Origin: Microbispora amethystogenes
Lineage (GTDB): Bacteria; Actinomycetota; Actinomycetes; Streptosporangiales; Streptosporangiaceae
Assembly (NCBI RefSeq): GCF_016863015.1
Contig: NZ_BOOB01000009.1
Location: 1-64,000 of the forward strand
Direction: 5' to 3'
DNA: 64,000 nucleotides
Shown: positions 1 to 7,446 of the stretch, in pieces
How positions within the stretch are numbered: the stretch's first letter is position 1
Layout of the letters: every line of letters begins with the position of its first letter
The notes under the pieces: generated by a model
Told to the model about the DNA's origin: nothing
The model's database searches: none
Seen by the model: only the letters and a program-made list of their open reading frames with translations
Made by a program: the position numbers and the translations under genes

Positions 1-436
1 CCGGCACGTCACCGATCTTCGGCAGGCGAAGCCTCCTACGCTCGGTGATGGAGAACCGGGCGTTCTTGGTGAAGCGGATCGCCTGCCGGTTGTCCTTCTT
101 CGACCGGAACCGGGGCGGGGCGACCTTCGGCCCCTTCCGCTTGCCCGTGACCGAGTCGAAGAAGTTCCGGTACGCCTTGTTCAGGTCGGCGAGCGCCTGC
201 TGTAACACCACGGCGGACACCTCGCCAAGCCAGGAACGCTCGGGGGTCTTCTTCGCGTCAGTGATGACCCGCTTGGACAACTCGCCATCGGAGACGTATG
301 GCAGCCCGGCCGCCTGGGCGTCGGTTCGTGCGCGCAGGCCGTCGTTGTAAACGACCCGTGCGCACCCGAACGCCCGTGCCAGCGCGGCACGCTGACCCGG
401 CGTCGGGTGGAGACGGAAGTTGTACCTGAGCTGCAC
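1..436 (-). CDS. tnpB: TnpB (OrfB of IS200/IS605 family), 5' part only
   Basis: RNA-guided nuclease of the IS605 family; only about the first 145 residues lie in the window and the gene continues past the left edge. Reading the minus strand from the GTG at 436 gives an N-terminus VQLRYNFRLHPTPGQ, then AFGCARVVYNDGLRAR and a run ending in KNARFSITERRRLRLPKIGD. This is the OrfB helix-turn-helix region and the first part of the nuclease lobe. A stop lies three codons upstream of the GTG, so the start is well fixed. No frameshift is visible in the portion present. It is divergent from the tnpA remnant at 497. The catalytic RuvC residues lie outside the window, so activity cannot be judged. Confidence 0.85.
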   Translation of the reverse strand, partial: MQLRYNFRLHPTPGQRAALARAFGCARVVYNDGLRARTDAQAAGLPYVSDGELSKRVITDAKKTPERSWLGEVSAVVLQQALADLNKAYRNFFDSVTGKRKGPKVAPPRFRSKKDNRQAIRFTKNARFSITERRRLRLPKIGDVP

Positions 437-496
437 ACCATGCTATTACCGAAAGTGCATGAATGATTACAGCGAGACATCGGAACGCTTGGTTTC

Positions 497-845
497 GTGA
501 CAGAGTTCCGGCATCGGGTGTTCACCGGTGCTCACCTGGAGTGCATGGAGCAGACCATGCGGGGCGTCTGCGCCGACTTCGAGTGCGAACTGGCGCAGTT
601 CAACGGCGCGGCCACCAATGTGCATCTGCTGGTGAACTTCCCGCCCAAGGTCGCCCTTTCCCGGTTCGTCAACAGTATCGAAGGCGTCTCCGCCCGCCGG
701 ATGCGAACCGAGTTCCCCGAGGCTGGCCCGCCCCATTGCAGGGCGAACAAGCTACGGTCGGGCTCCTACTTCGCCGGGAGTGGGGGCGGCGCACCGATCA
801 GCGTCCTGTGCCGGTTACATCGACCAACACAACCGCCCTGGCTGA
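497..845 (+). pseudogene. tnpA remnant (IS200/IS605 Y1 transposase)
   Basis: Remnant of the HUH single-strand transposase paired with tnpB. The frame reads HRVFTGAHLE, then FECELAQFNG, then VHLLVNFPPKVALSRFVNS and FAGSGGGAPISVL, all recognisable TnpA blocks. Three defects argue against function. The N-terminus before HRVF is missing. The HUH metal motif, His-hydrophobic-His in the family, reads Asn-Val-His here. A frameshift near 812-820 puts the expected tyrosine-containing ending (YIDQHNRPG then stop at 843-845) into another frame. It is divergent from tnpB, an arrangement known for this family. Confidence 0.8.
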
Positions 846-921
846 TCTGCCAAGGCACCGATCCGCCTGGCGGCGGGATCGGCTTTCCCTGCCCCGCTAC
901 CCGGGAGAGCCCGCTTCACGC

Positions 922-982
922 CCGGCCTGAAGCCGGAGCACTGCGGACGAATCCGGTAGCACGGGCGGGCGGGGCCCGCCCG
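922..982. repeat. Hairpins near the tnpA side of the IS element
   Basis: Two hairpins follow the tnpA remnant. The first is CCGGC-ctgaa-GCCGG at 922-936; read on the minus strand its loop contains TTCA, as in IS605-type ends elsewhere in this window. The second is an 8-bp stem at 962-969/975-982 with a 5-nt loop. IS200/IS605 ends carry subterminal hairpins, so this may be the element's left end, but I cannot place the exact boundary. Confidence 0.4.
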
Positions 983-1002
983 GATGCAGGCCGAAAGCCG
1001 AC

Positions 1003-1573
1003 CTGCTTATGACGACTTCATGGCAAGCGGGCTTGTACTGTTGAAGCAGGTCCTCGGGAGAGGGCGAGAGACTTTTTCGATAAGGACGCGGATGGGGGAA
1101 CCGCGTCCGGAAAGCGGGGGACCCGCCGGTGCCTTTGGGGAGGGCATTCCTGGCGGAACCGCTTTGATCCGGAGCCGGGCAGTTGGGGGACTGCCCGGCT
1201 CCGGCATGTTCCGGCCCAGTCTGTCCGGCCTGTCCGACGGAAGACCGCCCCTTCCCCGCACGCCTCCGCCGCGACCCTCCGCGTACGCCGCCGACCGCTT
1301 CGCCGACGGGTCGGGCCGCCTCACCTGTGGGTCCGCCCGGTCGTTCGTCGTGCGGACTGTCGCCTGCCCTCCATGACCGTCGGCTCGTGCGCGCCTGCGC
1401 TCCTCCGCTCCGCCGCCTCGCGACGGGCGCGCCTCGCCGGGCGGGGATCGCGGCGCTTTACCTTCATGAAGAAGCGCCCGCGGCGGATCGCCCGGGATGC
1501 CCGGCGTCGCCGACGTCGCCGCCGACTAAACAAGCGGACACGTAGATCTTCCGCGTGGTATGCCGGGTTTACT
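1003..1573. other. Non-coding stretch with no convincing gene
   Basis: No reading frame here has recognisable protein content; the open frames are GC-driven. The left third (1084-1202) carries a series of hairpins described separately. The rest, about 1210-1570, is C-rich on the plus strand and ends just before a promoter-like sequence. I see nothing else in it. Confidence 0.5.
1084..1202. other. Array of stem-loops with G5 loops (C5 on the minus strand)
   Basis: Three hairpins occur in 120 bases. 1084-1091/1101-1108 is an 8-bp stem with loop ATGGGGGAA. A short GCGGG/CCCGC stem lies near 1114-1126. 1171-1183/1190-1202 is a perfect 13-bp stem with loop TGGGGG. On the minus strand the first and last loops become C-rich (CCCCC), reminiscent of the actinobacterial 6C RNA, which has two hairpins with C-rich loops. 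These have five rather than six C, so I do not name it. Strand and function are unknown. Confidence 0.45.
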
Positions 1574-1602
1574 TTGCTTCGTCCTGACTCGTCCTGTAGT
1601 GT
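1574..1602 (+). promoter_or_regulatory. Sigma-70-like promoter for the 1876 gene
   Basis: TTGCTT at 1574-1579, a 17-nt spacer and TAGTGT at 1597-1602. Transcription from about 1609 would give a leader of roughly 265 nt before the ATG at 1876. The sequence CCTG-TAGTGTCC around the -10 recurs before the paralogous gene at the right edge of the window. Confidence 0.5.
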
Positions 1603-1645
1603 CCTATTTGTTGCCGCCGACCGGTGGCTGGATTGGACTTGGGGA

Positions 1646-1679
1646 GGAGATCACGGTGGGCGACCCCGCCCGGATCTCC
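1646..1679 (+). promoter_or_regulatory. Two-tier hairpin in the leader of the 1876 gene
   Basis: GGAGATC at 1646-1652 pairs with GATCTCC at 1673-1679. Inside it GGGCG at 1658-1662 pairs with CGCCC at 1667-1671 around an ACCC loop. It lies about 200 nt before the start codon in a long leader. It does not match a riboswitch class I can recognise. Confidence 0.35.
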
Positions 1680-1875
1680 GGCCCAGGACGCTTCGGATCC
1701 CACGTCTGACTCACGACGGCCTTCCGGCCGATCGCCATAGCTTCAGCGCACACGCCTCCGGGTGGTCGATCTGTCCCGCCCGGACACGTGGCCCGTCACC
1801 GTGACCCGCCGTAGCGCGGCTCCCTTGATGACGCTTGGCCATCCACTGTCGTCTCACGAAAGATCCCCAGCCTTG

Positions 1876-2448
1876 ATGAAGACTCTGTCCGACCTGCGTG
1901 GCAAGCGACGGGTCACCGCCGTGGCCACGCTCGCCGGCGCCGCGGTGCTGGTCACGTCCCTCGTGGCCGCCGCCCCCGCGCCCGCGGAGCCGCCGGTCGG
2001 GGAAGCCGTCAACCTCTCCAGCATCGTCCCCATGCACGAGGAGGTCCTGTACGCGGGGGCCACCACGGGTTCGTACTTCTGGGACGACGCGTCGGGCCGC
2101 CAGGGAGACACCGGATTGCCGGCGATCGGCAAGCCGATGCAGAAGGGCCTGTTCGCCAGCCCGAGCTGGCCGCTCGGCACCGAGGGCTACATCATGTACA
2201 AGGGCCGCAAGGCCAAGTTCTTCATCGGCGACCGCGGGCCGGGCATCCCCTCCGAGAGCGGCGTTATGCTGGACATCGACGGCAAGACCTTCGCCGAGCT
2301 CACCGGCACCACCTGGAACGAGAACACGCTGACCGTCAGCGGCAGCGCGGGCCACATCCCGATCCAGTACGTCATCACGAAGTGGGGCGACGGGCCCGGC
2401 CTGCGCGGCGAGCCCGCTCCCTTCTCCAGCGGCGCCTGGCGGGGCTGA
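1876..2448 (+). CDS. Secreted RlpA/expansin-like double-psi beta-barrel protein
   Basis: A 190-residue exported protein. Residues 1-37 form a signal peptide: basic n-region MKTLSDLRGKRR, hydrophobic core, and Ala-Pro-Ala near the cleavage site. The mature part has VLYAGATTGSYFWDD, then a segment matching the RlpA double-psi barrel order: W-P-L-G-T, a K-A-K-F-F-I-G-D-R-G-P strand with the conserved Asp-Arg-Gly-Pro, and MLDIDGKTFAEL at the place of RlpA's IDLS-AA-L. RlpA and expansins act on peptidoglycan or plant wall polymers, so a wall-remodelling role is likely but inferred. The ribosome site is weak. A paralogue with the same SYFWDD motif begins at the right edge of the window. Confidence 0.7.
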   Translation: MKTLSDLRGKRRVTAVATLAGAAVLVTSLVAAAPAPAEPPVGEAVNLSSIVPMHEEVLYAGATTGSYFWDDASGRQGDTGLPAIGKPMQKGLFASPSWPLGTEGYIMYKGRKAKFFIGDRGPGIPSESGVMLDIDGKTFAELTGTTWNENTLTVSGSAGHIPIQYVITKWGDGPGLRGEPAPFSSGAWRG

Positions 2449-2521
2449 GCGGCCCGGGTGATCCCCGCATCCGGCGATGTGCGCGACCTGCGCGGGACTG
2501 CTAAGGTTACGGACATCGCGG

Positions 2522-2595
2522 GCGCCGCTAGCTCAGTTGGTTAGAGCAGCTGACTCTTAATCAGCGGGTCCGGGGTTCGAGTCCCTGGCGGCGCA
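2522..2595 (+). tRNA. tRNA-Lys (anticodon CUU)
   Basis: A full cloverleaf can be drawn: acceptor GCGCCGC/GCGGCGC, D-arm GCTC/GAGC, anticodon arm GCTGA-CTCTTAA-TCAGC with CTT as anticodon, T-arm with TTCGAGT, discriminator A. The 74-nt body is identical to the copy at 23635. CCA is not encoded here; the next bases are CAA. Confidence 0.97.
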
Positions 2596-2605
2596 CAAGA
2601 TGTGA

Positions 2606-2640
2606 TCAGGCCCGGCATCCGGTATGGATGCCGGGCCTGA
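2606..2640 (+). terminator. Terminator after tRNA-Lys
   Basis: A perfect 15-bp stem (2606-2620/2626-2640) with loop GGTAT lies eleven bases after the tRNA and is followed by TTCGTTC. This is a strong intrinsic-type hairpin without a long T run, usual in high-GC genomes. Confidence 0.7.
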
Positions 2641-2756
2641 TTCGTTCCGCGCTCCGGGCCGGTGTCCGCACGGGTTGCCCGGTTTGTCTAAGATGCGTAT
2701 GGGGTGCCGGGAAGTCTGGTCGGCTGTCGCCGACCCGACCCCGGAAACGGAGCCTC

Positions 2757-4127
2757 ATGAGCGCGCCCCGCCGTACCCCTCTCCGCCGCACCCCTCTCCG
2801 CCGCACCCCTCTTCTCGGCCCCGGGTCCTGGACCGAGACCCGCCGGATCGCCGACATCCTGCGGCAGGAGACCATCGGCGGCGCGCTGCTGCTGGTGGCC
2901 GCGCTCGCGGCCCTCGTGTGGGCCAACTCGCCCTGGTCGGCCGGATACGAGACGCTGCGGTCGGTCCGGGTGGGGCCCGGGGCGCTGCACCTCGACCTCA
3001 GCCTCGCGACCTGGGCCGCCGACGGGCTCCTGGCGATCTTCTTCTTCGTCGCCGGGCTGGAACTGAAGCGCGAGTTCGTCGCGGGCGACCTGCGCGATCC
3101 CCGGCGGGCCGCGGTGCCGGTCGTGGCGGCGGTCGGCGGCGTGGTCGTGCCCGCGTTGCTGTACCTGCTGGTGAACACGCTGCTCAACCCCGGCATGGAT
3201 GGCGCGCTGCGGGGCTGGGCGGTGCCGACCGCCACCGACATCGCCTTCGCGTTGGCGGTGCTCGCCGTGGTGGGCAGGAACCTCCCGTCGGCCCTGCGCA
3301 CGTTCCTCCTCACCCTCGCGGTCGTCGACGACCTGCTCGCCATCGCGATCATCGCGGTCTTCTACACCTCGCACCTGGCGCCGCTCCCGCTGCTCGCGGC
3401 GCTGCTCCCGCTGGGCCTGTTCGCCGTGCTCGTACGGCGCGGGGTGCGCGCGTGGTGGCTGCTGGCGCCGCTCGCCGCGGTCACCTGGGCCCTGGTGCAC
3501 GCGTCGGGCGTACACGCCACGGTGGCCGGCGTGCTGCTCGCCTTCACCGTCCCCGTCCATCGGGCCACCGGAGATGCCACCGGCAAGGGTCCCGGGGAAG
3601 GCGCAGGGGAGAGCTCGGGGGAGGGCGCGGGCCCGGCCGAGCACTTCGAGCACCGGTTCCGGCCGCTCTCCGCCGGAGTGGCGGTGCCGCTGTTCGCCTT
3701 CCTGTCGGCCGGGGTGGCGCTCGGAGGCCCCGGCGGCCTGCCGGGACTGCTCACCGACGGCGTGCCTCTCGGCGTCGTCGCCGGGCTCGTCGCCGGCAAG
3801 CCGCTCGGCATCACGGCGGCCACGTGGCTCGTCGCGCGGTTCACCCGGGCCGACATCGACGACGGTCTGGCCTGGGTGGACATCGTGGGCGTGGCGATCC
3901 TGTCCGGCATCGGGTTCACGGTGTCGCTGCTCATCGGCGAGCTCGCGTTCGGCGCCGGACCCACGTGGGACGGCCAGGTCAAGGTCGCGGTGCTGACCGG
4001 GTCCCTGGCCGCGGCGCTGCTGGCCACGGTGATCCTTCGCCTGCGCGACCGCGTCTACCGCCGGATCGCCGAAACCGAAGCCCGGGCCGAGGCGGAGGCA
4101 CGGGCCGCCGCCGCGCCCACCGGGTGA
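2757..4127 (+). CDS. nhaA: Na+/H+ antiporter NhaA
   Basis: Inner-membrane sodium/proton exchanger of the NhaA family, 456 residues from the ATG at 2757. That start is preceded by an ACGGAG-like site and gives a normal family length; a longer open frame upstream has no family similarity. Landmarks: [13 protein letters not shown] at 95-107, [13 protein letters not shown] with Asp161, and [12 protein letters not shown] with Asp191-Asp192, which correspond to the ion-binding Asp pair of E. coli NhaA. A Gly/Glu-rich insert (about 280-300) and an Ala-rich tail are actinobacterial additions. The N-terminus holds three RRTPL repeats encoded by 15-bp tandem repeats at 2766-2810. It stands alone and is convergent with the P450 gene. 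Confidence 0.93.
   Translation: MSAPRRTPLRRTPLRRTPLLGPGSWTETRRIADILRQETIGGALLLVAALAALVWANSPWSAGYETLRSVRVGPGALHLDLSLATWAADGLLAIFFFVAGLELKREFVAGDLRDPRRAAVPVVAAVGGVVVPALLYLLVNTLLNPGMDGALRGWAVPTATDIAFALAVLAVVGRNLPSALRTFLLTLAVVDDLLAIAIIAVFYTSHLAPLPLLAALLPLGLFAVLVRRGVRAWWLLAPLAAVTWALVHASGVHATVAGVLLAFTVPVHRATGDATGKGPGEGAGESSGEGAGPAEHFEHRFRPLSAGVAVPLFAFLSAGVALGGPGGLPGLLTDGVPLGVVAGLVAGKPLGITAATWLVARFTRADIDDGLAWVDIVGVAILSGIGFTVSLLIGELAFGAGPTWDGQVKVAVLTGSLAAALLATVILRLRDRVYRRIAETEARAEAEARAAAAPTG
2766..2810 (+). repeat. 15-bp tandem repeat in the nhaA 5' end
   Basis: Three units of CCGCCG-t/c-ACCCCTCT at 2766-2780, 2781-2795 and 2796-2810; only the first unit differs, by one base. In frame they encode RRTPL three times before the first membrane helix. 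Copy number could change without a frameshift. Confidence 0.8.
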
Positions 4128-4165
4128 CGGGTCACCACACGAAACGGCTCACCAGGTGCAACGGG

Positions 4166-5341
4166 TCACCAGGTGACGGGGAGCGCCTCGATCCCTCCGG
4201 TCAGTGTGCCGCTCCGCGCCTCCAGTTCCTCGTACGGCGCGGCGAGCGCGAGTGTGGGGAAGCGCGCGAACAGGGCGCCGAAGACGGCGTTGAGCTCGAT
4301 CCGCGCCAGGCCCGACCCCAGGCAGTGGTGCGGGCCGTGGCCGAAGCCGATGTGCGGCCGCGGATCACGCCGGCGGATGTCGAACTTCTCCGGGTCGGGG
4401 TAGACGCGCTCGTCCCGGTTGGCCGCGTGGATCGCCAGCGCCACCAGCTCACCCTCGCGGATGCGCACCCCGCCGACCTCGACGTCCGCGTGCGCGTAAC
4501 GGATCAGGCCGTGCTGGCTCGGCGCGCCGAACCGCATGATCTCCTCGACGGCGGCGTCGAGGAGGGAGGGATCCCGTAGCAGCGCGTCGCGCTCGGCGGG
4601 GTTGCGCAGGAACAGCAGGACGCCGTAGTCGATCTGGTTGACCGTGGTCTCGTGGCCGGCGAACAGCAGGCCGCCCGCGATCCTGGCGATGTCCTCCTCC
4701 GGCAGCGAGGCGTTCGCCAGGTCGGTGTAGACGTCCTCGCCGGGGTTCTCGCGCTTGGCCTTCACGATCTCGTAGGTGTAGGCGTTCAGCTCCATCTGCG
4801 CGTCGGCGGAGCGGGCGAGGTCGGTGAGGTCGGTCATCGCCTCGGCCACGGCCCGGAACCTGTCCCGATCCTCGTACGGCACGCCGAGAAGCTCGCAGAT
4901 CACCTGGATGGGGAGCGGGAGCGACAGCCCCGCGTGCAGGTCGGCCGGCGGACCCTGCTCGGCGAGCGCGTCGAGGAGGTTCCCGACGAGCGCCCGCACG
5001 CCGTCCGACAGGGCGCGCATGCGCCGGGCCGAGAACGCGGGGGACAGCAGGCGCCGCATCTCCTTGTGGATGATCCGCTCGGTGGCGTAGTCGCCGGTCG
5101 GGCCGCCGAGCAGGACGTTGTTGGACATCCGGGCCGCCGTCTCGGGGGCGGGGTGGGAGCGGCCGAGCCTGTCGTCGCCGAACACCTGCCGGATCTCGTC
5201 GTAGCCGGTGACGAGCCACGCCTCGTCCCCGGTGTGGGTTCGGACCCTGGCGATCGGCGCGCTGGCGCGCAGCTCGCCGAAATACGGAGAAATATCCAGT
5301 ATGTCCGGCCGATCGAACGGCAGTCGTGGCAGTTCGGGCAT
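4166..5341 (-). CDS. Cytochrome P450
   Basis: Heme monooxygenase of the soluble bacterial P450 type, 391 residues. Seen: I-helix AGHETT (about 228-233) for oxygen activation, ExxR as EIMR (267-270), and the heme loop FGHGPHHCLG with the Cys ligand near 340. I chose the ATG at 5341 (MPELPRLPF) because GAAGGGAAGG lies 8-9 nt upstream and P450s of this type begin with such a Pro-rich segment. In-frame starts up to 5407 are possible. No ferredoxin or reductase gene is adjacent, so electrons must come from elsewhere. Substrate unknown. Confidence 0.92.
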   Translation of the reverse strand: MPELPRLPFDRPDILDISPYFGELRASAPIARVRTHTGDEAWLVTGYDEIRQVFGDDRLGRSHPAPETAARMSNNVLLGGPTGDYATERIIHKEMRRLLSPAFSARRMRALSDGVRALVGNLLDALAEQGPPADLHAGLSLPLPIQVICELLGVPYEDRDRFRAVAEAMTDLTDLARSADAQMELNAYTYEIVKAKRENPGEDVYTDLANASLPEEDIARIAGGLLFAGHETTVNQIDYGVLLFLRNPAERDALLRDPSLLDAAVEEIMRFGAPSQHGLIRYAHADVEVGGVRIREGELVALAIHAANRDERVYPDPEKFDIRRRDPRPHIGFGHGPHHCLGSGLARIELNAVFGALFARFPTLALAAPYEELEARSGTLTGGIEALPVTW

Positions 5342-5712
5342 GGGCGGCCTTCCCTTCGGCATGGGCGTGGACCACTCGAATCTCCCCCCTGACCGCATGA
5401 TTGACAAGGTAGTAAAAGCGTGTCCGGTGTGACAGGAGAGCGGACGTTTGCCTCAGGCCACATCCCGTTCCTCCGGGTTCCGCCGCAGAACGTCAGCGCG
5501 GAACGTCAGCGTCGCGCCCGGGCGAGGCATGGGACGGATGGGACGGGAGGAACCGGGATCAGGTGGTGGTGAAGTCACCGCAGCCCGGGGGGAGATCTTC
5601 GCCCGGGCCGCGGTGGCGGGCCCTCCGGATGGGGGAGATGGCCTCTCACTACCAATCGTGTCCGGATGAGCACATCGTTGTCTCCCGGCACCGAGCCTGG
5701 AGGTGGTGACGA
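5342..5712. other. Divergent intergenic region
   Basis: 371 bases between the P450 (minus) and a small gene (plus). It holds a direct repeat GGAACGTCAGCG/AGAACGTCAGCG near 5490-5510 and a good ribosome site (GGAGGTG, 5699-5705). I see no further gene. Confidence 0.5.
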
Positions 5713-5952
5713 GTGCGGTTCTCCGCCGAGGACGCTGCGTACAGACAACTGAGCAGCGAGTACGCCGGCCGCTGGTCGGTCTGGAGAAGCGACGCCGGCC
5801 GTTGGTACGCGACCCGCATGACGCGGTCGCTGTCCAGAATCGAGATGGACCGCGGCCTGATCATGACCGCCTGCGGAGAGAGCGCGGAGGAACTGCGCGC
5901 GCTTCTCATGGTCCAGGAAGGACTGGCGGGCCAGCCGCTCCCCTCCTCCTGA
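5713..5952 (+). CDS. Small conserved actinobacterial protein (SDAGRW family)
   Basis: A 79-residue soluble protein from GTG at 5713 with GGAGGTG eight bases upstream. Residues 21-34 read WSVWRSDAGRWYAT and are followed by RIEMDRGLIMTA. The gene at 48433 shares this core (IIWRSDAGRWWATR, then a similar spacing to GCAMTL), so the two are paralogues. The copy at 48433 sits beside an XRE-type regulator; this one stands alone between a P450 and an epimerase. Function unknown. The conserved Trp-rich core suggests a small ligand- or protein-binding module. Confidence 0.7.
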   Translation: MRFSAEDAAYRQLSSEYAGRWSVWRSDAGRWYATRMTRSLSRIEMDRGLIMTACGESAEELRALLMVQEGLAGQPLPSS

Positions 5953-5996
5953 CAGCCGCGACAGCCGCGCCGCCGGCGATGGACCGGGCGCGGTGC

Positions 5997-6037
5997 GGGC
6001 AGGGCGCGGGGCGGGGGTGGGCAGGGGGTGGGCAGGG
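5997..6037 (+). other. Dense G-tract run (possible G-quadruplex)
   Basis: Seven or more runs of three to five G within 41 bases on the plus strand, 70-110 bases before the epimerase start codon. Spacers are one to four bases, which fits the usual G-quadruplex pattern. In DNA this rich in G the chance occurrence is not small. Confidence 0.4.
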
Positions 6038-6105
6038 TGCGGACGCGCGCGGGCAGGTGCCGGTAAGGCGGGATTAGCGGGAAAACAGGTGGGAAGATCG
6101 GGTTC

Positions 6106-7104
6106 ATGACTGAACCGGAGGCCCGCCGACCCGTCCCCCCGACCGGTGCGGAGCACGTCATCGCCGCGCACGGCTACCGGGCGGTCGTCACCGAGGTGGG
6201 CGCGGGCATGCGTGCTCTCACGTTTCGGGACCGGCCGCTGGTCATGTCGTACCCGGAGGGCAAGCCACCCGTGGGCGGCGCCGGGCAGTTGCTGCTCCCG
6301 TGGCCGAACCGGGTCAGGAACGGCCGGTACGACGCGGACGGCGAGACGAGGCAGCTCGCGATCACCGAGCCGCGGACCGGCAACGCCGCGCACGGCTTCA
6401 CCCGCGTGCTGCCCTGGACGGTCCTGGACGCCGCCGACGATTCGGTCAGGCTCGGGCTGCGGCTGTTCCCCCAGCCCGGCTATCCGCACGTGCTCGACCT
6501 CACGGCGTCGTACGCGCTGGGCGAGGCGGGCCTGGAGGTCGAGGTGTCGGCGGTCAACGTGGGGGAGGGCGTCGCGCCGTACGGCATGGGCGCGCATCCC
6601 TACCTCACGCTCGGCGAGGACGCCGCGCCGGAAACCGGGCACGGCACCGAGCACGGCACCGGACACGGCGCCGTGGACGAGGCGGTGCTGGAACTGCCCG
6701 CGGCCGAGTGGGCGCCGGTGGACGAGCAGCAGATCCCGGTCGGCCGCCGGACGGTCGAGGGCACCGAGTACGACTTCCGGGCGGGACGCCGCATCGGCGG
6801 CGTCGTGCTCGACACCCCCTTCACGAACCTGGAGCGCGACTCCGGAGGCCGGGTGCGGGCGCGTCTCAGGACCGCCGACGGCTCCCGGGGCGTGGAGCTG
6901 TGGGGCGGGCCGGGCATCGAGTGGCTCCAGGTCTTCACCGGAGACACGCTCGCCGCGCCGTACCGGCGTTCGGGGGTCGCGGTCGAGCCGATGAGCTGCC
7001 CGCCGAACGCCTTCGCGACCGGGGAGTGCCTGCTGCGCCTGGCGCCGGGCGAGCGGGCCGCGCACCGGTGGGGGATCACCGCCCTGCCCGCGGACGGGGC
7101 CTGA
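6106..7104 (+). CDS. Aldose 1-epimerase family protein
   Basis: Galactose-mutarotase-fold enzyme of 332 residues, expected to interconvert alpha and beta anomers of a hexose or hexose phosphate in the cytoplasm. Family marks: LLPWPNR at 63-69, AHGF with His96, GAHPYL with His164 (the catalytic His pair) and VAVEPM with Glu294 (the base). A His/Gly-rich insert near 176-188 (repeats of G-H-G-T) interrupts the barrel surface and is unusual. Single gene. The ATG at 6106 is preceded only weakly by GGGAAGATCGGG. Confidence 0.85.
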   Translation: MTEPEARRPVPPTGAEHVIAAHGYRAVVTEVGAGMRALTFRDRPLVMSYPEGKPPVGGAGQLLLPWPNRVRNGRYDADGETRQLAITEPRTGNAAHGFTRVLPWTVLDAADDSVRLGLRLFPQPGYPHVLDLTASYALGEAGLEVEVSAVNVGEGVAPYGMGAHPYLTLGEDAAPETGHGTEHGTGHGAVDEAVLELPAAEWAPVDEQQIPVGRRTVEGTEYDFRAGRRIGGVVLDTPFTNLERDSGGRVRARLRTADGSRGVELWGGPGIEWLQVFTGDTLAAPYRRSGVAVEPMSCPPNAFATGECLLRLAPGERAAHRWGITALPADGA

Positions 7105-7372
7105 CCAGCCGTCCGGAGAGGCCCTGCGCTTTCCAAGTGGGCACGGCGGATTCCGGTCCGCGCCAAACGGAAGAGACGGATGTGGTTGATTTCAGCTACT
7201 TTCATGGCCACTCGTGCGGCCGGTGAGGACGCCGGCGCGGCGCCGGGCCGCCCCGCGTTCCTGTGATCCACACCCCTAGCTGCGGCGACGGCGTCCGGAG
7301 GCCGGTCGTGCCGCCGCCGCGATCTCCGTGCGCATCACAGATCGGGCATTGACCGGAAACAATCTTGTTTCT

Positions 7373-7402
7373 TTGAATTCACATGACCACGTTGCGTACC
7401 GT
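7373..7402 (+). promoter_or_regulatory. Promoter of the HATPase gene
   Basis: TTGAAT at 7373-7378, 18-nt spacer, TACCGT at 7397-7402. Transcription would begin near 7409, just ahead of the palindrome at 7414. Confidence 0.45.
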
Positions 7403-7413
7403 ATCTTGAGTCG

Positions 7414-7427
7414 TGGGAGCGCTCCCA
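7414..7427 (+). promoter_or_regulatory. Perfect LacI-family operator of CebR type
   Basis: TGGGAGCGCTCCCA, a perfect 14-bp palindrome. It equals the CebR box known from Streptomyces, where CebR represses cellobiose/cellulose utilisation genes. It lies about 5-18 bases past the predicted transcription start and 20 bases before the GTG of the HATPase gene, a position expected for repression. No LacI-type regulator is encoded in the window. Confidence 0.7.
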
Positions 7428-7446
7428 TAGCCTTAAGGAGGCGCGC

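Larger units (their letters stand above)
7105..7446. other. Intergenic region before the HATPase gene
   Basis: 342 bases. The left half shows nothing clear apart from a possible 13-codon open frame (GTG near 7181). The right half is AT-richer than its surroundings and carries the promoter and palindromic operator listed separately. Confidence 0.5.

Noticed and set aside
1084-1202. Named as 6C RNA
   Set aside because: Loops hold five, not six or more, C on the minus strand, and three hairpins are present with different spacing; kept as an unnamed array.
1003-1875. ydaO/c-di-AMP riboswitch upstream of the RlpA-like gene
   Set aside because: GGGGGA segments occur, but the conserved blocks (GGTGAATC-like and the CAGCTAACCTCG-like end) are absent in order and spacing.
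2688-3653. Long minus-strand ORF inside nhaA
   Set aside because: Shadow of nhaA; His/Arg/Glu-rich composition typical of antisense frames in high-GC genes.
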